From: Desulfomonilaceae bacterium
GTDB taxonomy: Bacteria; Desulfobacterota; Desulfomonilia; Desulfomonilales; Desulfomonilaceae
Length of the DNA: 63,596 bases
Direction: 5' to 3'
Assembly: GCA_041662605.1 (NCBI GenBank)
Contig: JBAZSD010000025.1
Span: 1 to 63,596 of the forward strand
Positions 59,336-63,596 of this stretch are shown here, piece by piece (the first letter of the stretch is position 1; each line of letters starts with the position of its first letter). The notes under the pieces are model-generated. The model ran no database searches, had not been told where the DNA came from, and saw nothing but the letters and a program-made list of their open reading frames with translations. The translations under genes were made by a program, and so were the position numbers.

Positions 59336-62300
59336 CTATTTCCCGTCTCCATTTGCCAGTATTTCAATTCCGACTGTTATATTGTCCTTGACGAGCCGTT
59401 TGAGGTACTGCTTCAATTGGGTGTCGTCCATCGCGTCGATTTTCAGGAGAACCTTGTCGCTGCCGCCGGCGTTGTACTCTGCCTCGGCGAGTTGCTTCAC
59501 CTTGCTCTTGACCATCGGATTGTCACGCCAATCGTAAATGTCTACGGAAAGGCGGTCGAGCGTGTCCCTGACCTTATCGAGGTCAGGAAGCAACGTGCTG
59601 TATTCGCCGACAATATCCCACTGGAATGCAGCGTTCCGCTTCTCTTCATCCGCAAGTATGCCGAAGAGTGTGGTGGATTCGAGGAACGCAAGAGCAGTTT
59701 TGATTTCGTAATCCGTCCCAAGGCTTCGGTTGACGGTTTCAAACGCTTTCTTTGCTCTATCGTATTCAGCCGCGGAGACACAACATAGAATAGGAGTCCT
59801 GTAGCGGCTCGACCACTCACGCGGGTTTTTCGTTCCTGTCTTGTCTTTCCACAAGCGGAAGAGCTGAGATTTCAACTGGTTCTTGCGGAACTCCCCGGCA
59901 GCTTCTTTCACCTTAACGTTACAATCAGTTTTCGGTAACTCAAACAAGCCTGTCTGGAGTTTGCTCTTCACATCGGCGATTTCGTCATGGCTCAGGTCTT
60001 CAAGGTAAGGCTCATAGACCTCGGCAAAAGTACGTCTGTCGTTGTTTAGCAATTCTCGGATTTCGTCGCCGTGCGCCACCAACTCCGTATTAAACGCCTT
60101 CAACTGTTCGGGCAGGATATCTCCTTGCTTACAGATTTTCAGGAGCGTGACGAGGACTTTTCCCAAGGCGGGATACTTAGCCCGCAGAGCCTCGCATGAG
60201 ATGCCGATGAACTTCAGACGCTCGCGCCAGTCTTTGTACGCCTCGGTCAGGGAATGCGCATTAGCATTCAGAATTGTGTTGCTCTCTTTGACCACGCCGT
60301 AATCGATCAGCAGCCTGCGTATTTCGTCCTCGCCTGTCTGCTTATCCCAAAGGCACGAGTGTTTAACTCCAAACAAGCGGCGTATGTCTGGAAGCACATT
60401 GTTTTCAGCACCGATTACTGTTGCAAGTTCCATAATTTTGCCGCCCTCAAAGGAGCGGAGAAACTTGCGCATACCATTCTGGCAGTTCTCGCTTGTGAGC
60501 AAGGTGAACAAGCTGTCGGCGATCGAGGGATTAACGGACGCAATTTTTCCGATTTCAACCGCCTTCTTGTGGGCCTCGTTGCCTTCTTTTTGGACAAGTT
60601 CAATGTACTTCTGAACCACACCAAAGATGTCGACTGTGTCCACTTCTTCAAGGCACCATACCGGCAGGTTCAGACCGCGCATTTTCGTAGACACGGCTAT
60701 GGCAGCCTGTCCTGCGGAAGAACATGAATTTGCGGGTATCGTCCACGCCTTTTCGGTAAGTTCATAAAACGCCATTTCGTCGGATGTCATCTTCACGATA
60801 TAGGTCGGCTTCGGAGACTTGCCGATGTAGTTACCGAGCATCTCCGCAAGTTTGTCCTGCGTCATCTGCTCGTGACCGCCGGATGAGTCGCTGTAGCGGA
60901 ACGGCTCACTGCCGTACTCTTTCAAAAGGAAACCGGCAATAAACGACGAGAGGTTGCATGGCGCAAAGCCATAGTTTTTCTCAAGGAAGTCGTAGATTTC
61001 GCCGATTGAAATCTGCCCGTCGCTGGCAAACGCGACTTCAATGCGCTTGTCTACCGCGATTTTGATTTTCGAGATTCGCAAAGACGCTGTCGCATGGTTT
61101 TCCCAATACCTATCGATCTTCCAAACGGTCGGAAGGACGTGCTTCTCGACACCGACAACAACACCGCTTGTGGCCTGCGATATGCCGCACTTTGCTGATG
61201 CCTTTGCAGAGGTTAACTTTAGTTGACCTTCTGTAAGGCTCTTGGCGAAATCGAACACATACGGGAATTTGTTCGTTACTATGGTCTGGAGGACGCTTGC
61301 TACGCCTTGCACGTTGCCGAGTTTCGCGCCCTCCTGATTTGCGTAGGTGTGAACGACAAACTGACCGTTGTAGATACGGTTTTTCCACTCTTGGTCTAAG
61401 ACACGTTTTGCTTTATCCGAACTTTCCCGCGACGACGTGTTGTTGCTACCTTGGTAGTACATCGCCATAGCGGTGAAGTCTACATACTGCTCAAATGCCT
61501 CTGCACCAAGCGGTGTAGAGAGCGCGTCGATGAATACGATGTTCTCATATTGCTCATCCGCAACCGCAGATTTAAAGGTTTTACGAAAGCTTGCAGCTTC
61601 CGCATCGTCTTTGGCAAATGCTATAACGGCGTGGAAATTCCATCCCGAGGCTTTGTCACGCAGGATATTGATTGTTCGTGTAAAGTCTGCGATGGTTACG
61701 GGTGTAATTTTGCCAGTTCCATACTCGGACTCAAACCTCAGACGTAGAGCAGGCGAAAGCGACAAGACGGTAGCAAGCCTACCCTCTGTCACCAGTTTCG
61801 AGGTTGTGCTGTTTTGTCGTATTTCTTTCTTGTGATTGTCGATTTTGACTTGGTCTCCCGCAAGCACGGCGGCTGCATAGGCATACCGCCCACCGCTTAT
61901 CGGGGTTGAAACCAGGATGCCTTTTTCCTTAAGCCCTTTCGCAAGGTTGGCGGACTTCGTTCCCTCTAAGTCTGTGATGCCCTCAAAGACATAGCTTATG
62001 TTCTGGTCGGTTGCCTTGAAAAGGTCAATCGTGCCGCCCAACCGTTGGTCAATCGCCTGCATTATAAGGATAGCTTTAAGGACAGCCTTCTCATCATCAC
62101 GCAAATTCTGCTGCTGCGGGAAGGTGTCCAATATCAGGCGAATGTCTGAAGTGAGGTTATCCCTGCCTTTCTCATAGAAGAAGTTCCACAGCATATCCAC
62201 CGTGAGAAGCTGGTGGTCGTCAAAGGGACCCGTATTCTCAATGAACCATTGGAAGGCCTTCACATCGTCCGTGTTAGAGGATTTAATGAAGTCGAACATG

Positions 62301-63496
62301 CTCCGCTGGTTGGACTTAAACGCAGAGGCTATGTTTTTTAGGAGCAGAGCGGCCATCGGATGAAGCGGCATAATGTCCTTCATCACCTGTGCGTCGTCAA
62401 TCTTCGCAACGGCCATCACCCTGGAGCGGGCATTAGTGACTCGGTTGTTCAGGTCCTCGGCGAGAATGTCCCACCCAGGTTTGGCGGCAGGCTTCGGGTT
62501 GAAAGCGTGACCGATAAGATCGAATGCGATGTTATCGGGCAGAGCAATGGGGACTGATTTAAAGCGGTCGCTTACCTTAGCTTGATTTCCCCTGTCGTTG
62601 TCTTCCAAATATATTTGCTGACGCTCGTGTGTCACCACAATGAAGTAGAAGGGCTTATTCTGAACCAAAGCGGCAATTCTTTGAAACTCCGAAAGGCTCT
62701 CGCGGTTGTTCTTGAAGTAATCGGAGAATTCATCCCAAATAAAGACAATCCTTAAGTTGTTGCGGTCGATTATGTCCGTCAGCCAATTAATCAGTCTGTC
62801 TGAATCAATGGTCAGTGCGGTTATACCCTCCTTATCTGCAAGACAGAAGATATTATCCACTAAAGACTTAACTTCGCCATTCTTTTGGAGCGTGTTCAGC
62901 ACTTCATCGGCGTTGGATTGGGAAAATAATGCCCTCCATTCCTTGTCAGAGTTTTGCAAAAGGCTGTCGAACATTAGCTTGTGGTCACTATCTTCCAACC
63001 AAGCGATAATGCTCTCTTTAAGCGTGTTCTCTCCATGGTAAGACACATTTTGCTGAAAAAAAGCAGATTTTACGCTTTCTTGAATGGCGAATAACAGGTT
63101 TCGCACTGACATGATGCCACCAGAGGCATAACGATGGGCAACTACGATTCCCTTTTTTTTATGACCAATCAGTTTTTCAAGGAGGTCAGTTTTCTTTTTC
63201 AGTGGGTCATACTTATCCCAGTAGGCACGGAGTTCGTTTTCGGGTACGGAAAGAATTTTTCGCAGGGCATAGGCGCATTGTGACTTGCCTGTTCCGTATG
63301 CGCCCTCTATCCAGAGCGTCTTGCCGTTATTTTGCCGCGCCAGGGCCCGCTCCATCTCAGTGAGCAATTCAATGAACGTGTTGTGGGGATAGGTGTTCTC
63401 CCAAGGTGCGCCGGCGTTGATTGCGGCGTCATCGATGCAAGGGAAATACCCCTCATCTAAGTCAAAGTATAGTAATGGTCCAGGAAAAAAGGACAT
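59336..63496 (-). CDS. brxC: BrxC/PglY-like large ATPase of the BREX system
   Basis: A 1386-residue P-loop ATPase. Walker A is IEGAYGTGKSQCAYAL at residues 63-78 and Walker B is IVFIWDEFSDYF at about residue 250. The rest is helical with few recognisable motifs, as in other BrxC/PglY proteins of 1100-1400 residues. The ATG at 63496 is the only start, because a stop lies 30 bases upstream. It has no strong ribosome-binding site. Upstream DNA changes within 55 bases to a transposase gene on the other strand, so its native promoter or upstream partner may be displaced. Confidence 0.88.
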   Translation of the reverse strand: MSFFPGPLLYFDLDEGYFPCIDDAAINAGAPWENTYPHNTFIELLTEMERALARQNNGKTLWIEGAYGTGKSQCAYALRKILSVPENELRAYWDKYDPLKKKTDLLEKLIGHKKKGIVVAHRYASGGIMSVRNLLFAIQESVKSAFFQQNVSYHGENTLKESIIAWLEDSDHKLMFDSLLQNSDKEWRALFSQSNADEVLNTLQKNGEVKSLVDNIFCLADKEGITALTIDSDRLINWLTDIIDRNNLRIVFIWDEFSDYFKNNRESLSEFQRIAALVQNKPFYFIVVTHERQQIYLEDNDRGNQAKVSDRFKSVPIALPDNIAFDLIGHAFNPKPAAKPGWDILAEDLNNRVTNARSRVMAVAKIDDAQVMKDIMPLHPMAALLLKNIASAFKSNQRSMFDFIKSSNTDDVKAFQWFIENTGPFDDHQLLTVDMLWNFFYEKGRDNLTSDIRLILDTFPQQQNLRDDEKAVLKAILIMQAIDQRLGGTIDLFKATDQNISYVFEGITDLEGTKSANLAKGLKEKGILVSTPISGGRYAYAAAVLAGDQVKIDNHKKEIRQNSTTSKLVTEGRLATVLSLSPALRLRFESEYGTGKITPVTIADFTRTINILRDKASGWNFHAVIAFAKDDAEAASFRKTFKSAVADEQYENIVFIDALSTPLGAEAFEQYVDFTAMAMYYQGSNNTSSRESSDKAKRVLDQEWKNRIYNGQFVVHTYANQEGAKLGNVQGVASVLQTIVTNKFPYVFDFAKSLTEGQLKLTSAKASAKCGISQATSGVVVGVEKHVLPTVWKIDRYWENHATASLRISKIKIAVDKRIEVAFASDGQISIGEIYDFLEKNYGFAPCNLSSFIAGFLLKEYGSEPFRYSDSSGGHEQMTQDKLAEMLGNYIGKSPKPTYIVKMTSDEMAFYELTEKAWTIPANSCSSAGQAAIAVSTKMRGLNLPVWCLEEVDTVDIFGVVQKYIELVQKEGNEAHKKAVEIGKIASVNPSIADSLFTLLTSENCQNGMRKFLRSFEGGKIMELATVIGAENNVLPDIRRLFGVKHSCLWDKQTGEDEIRRLLIDYGVVKESNTILNANAHSLTEAYKDWRERLKFIGISCEALRAKYPALGKVLVTLLKICKQGDILPEQLKAFNTELVAHGDEIRELLNNDRRTFAEVYEPYLEDLSHDEIADVKSKLQTGLFELPKTDCNVKVKEAAGEFRKNQLKSQLFRLWKDKTGTKNPREWSSRYRTPILCCVSAAEYDRAKKAFETVNRSLGTDYEIKTALAFLESTTLFGILADEEKRNAAFQWDIVGEYSTLLPDLDKVRDTLDRLSVDIYDWRDNPMVKSKVKQLAEAEYNAGGSDKVLLKIDAMDDTQLKQYLKRLVKDNITVGIEILANGDGK

Positions 63497-63550
63497 TGGC
63501 TTAGGTGCAAGAGCTGCTCTAAATTAATCAAAACAGAAGGAGCAGTAAAA

Positions 63551-63596
63551 ATGGCTAAAGGAAGTAGAAAGAATCACGGGACAGCGTTCAAAGCTA
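63551..63596 (+). mobile_element. Start of an IS3-type transposase orfA (runs off the window)
   Basis: The last 46 bases open with GAAGGAGCAGTAAAA and an ATG giving MAKGSRKNHGTAFKA. This is the usual beginning of IS3-family OrfA (basic residues, then H..AFKAKVAL). Only 15 residues are visible. The terminal inverted repeat of the element is not clear between 63497 and 63550. Confidence 0.65.

Overview
The window looks like part of the chromosome of an anaerobic Desulfobacterota (deltaproteobacterium, Desulfomonile/Syntrophobacterales-like). This is inferred from the anaerobic cobalamin pathway (cbiD, cbiG, cbiX), the DUF362 and acyl-CoA genes, a PUFA-synthase-like megasynthase and the general protein style. 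No rRNA or tRNA gene was recognised, so the assignment is tentative.

Region A (about 0.14-26.5 kb) is flanked by two same-orientation copies of the cobJ/cbiH 3' end (138-330 and 26478-26670; about 26 mismatches in 193 ungapped positions by hand). On the + strand it carries a TetR-like regulator that overlaps a 3575-residue megasynthase. The megasynthase order is NPD-NPD-KS-AT-KS-ACP-ACP-KR-DH-phosphopantetheinyl transferase, close to a whole PUFA/polyketide synthase in one chain, and Thr replaces the usual phosphopantetheine Ser in both ACPs. Next come a fusion of a cyclic-nucleotide sensor, a degenerate sigma54-type AAA+ domain and a membrane polyferredoxin, then a polyprenyl diphosphate synthase, a BamD-like lipoprotein and an animal-type UDP-glucose dehydrogenase. 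Leftward genes encode an acyl-CoA synthetase, a DUF362 protein, a large acyl-CoA dehydrogenase, a YfdX protein and an L-2-hydroxyglutarate-oxidase-like flavoprotein.

Region B (26.5-40 kb) is one leftward cobalamin locus led by a B12 riboswitch with an intrinsic terminator. The order is cobT, a cobD-cbiP fusion, cbiA, cbiC, cbiX, cbiM, cbiN, cbiQ, cbiO, cbiD, cbiL, cbiF, cbiG and cbiH. It covers cobalt uptake and insertion, most ring methylations, amidation and lower-ligand activation. cbiE/T, cbiJ, cbiB, cobU and cobS are not here. cbiH seems to start at ATT behind a strong ribosome-binding site.

Region C (40-51 kb) has an L-lactate dehydrogenase, a DUF2461 protein, several unknown genes and an exported esterase. 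It then becomes a graveyard of toxin-antitoxin modules (PemK, HigBA, two RelBE), a patatin fragment, three decayed copies of one methyltransferase gene and an 88-bp direct repeat. The only module that looks fully intact there is MntA-HepT.

Region D (51.5-63.6 kb) looks like defence DNA. A small protein is paired with a 527-residue papain-like-fold candidate on the + strand, and a winged-helix/membrane pair lies on the - strand. A leftward BREX-like operon follows: brxC/pglY-like ATPase, pglZ, brxL-like ATPase, a small Cys-rich protein and a cysteine desulfurase. There is no PglX methylase. The set resembles type 4 BREX, whose sulfur-handling BrxP would be expected to the right, but the last 46 bases open an IS3-type transposase gene just upstream of brxC. 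The sulfur link and the possible insertion make this the most interesting system in the window.
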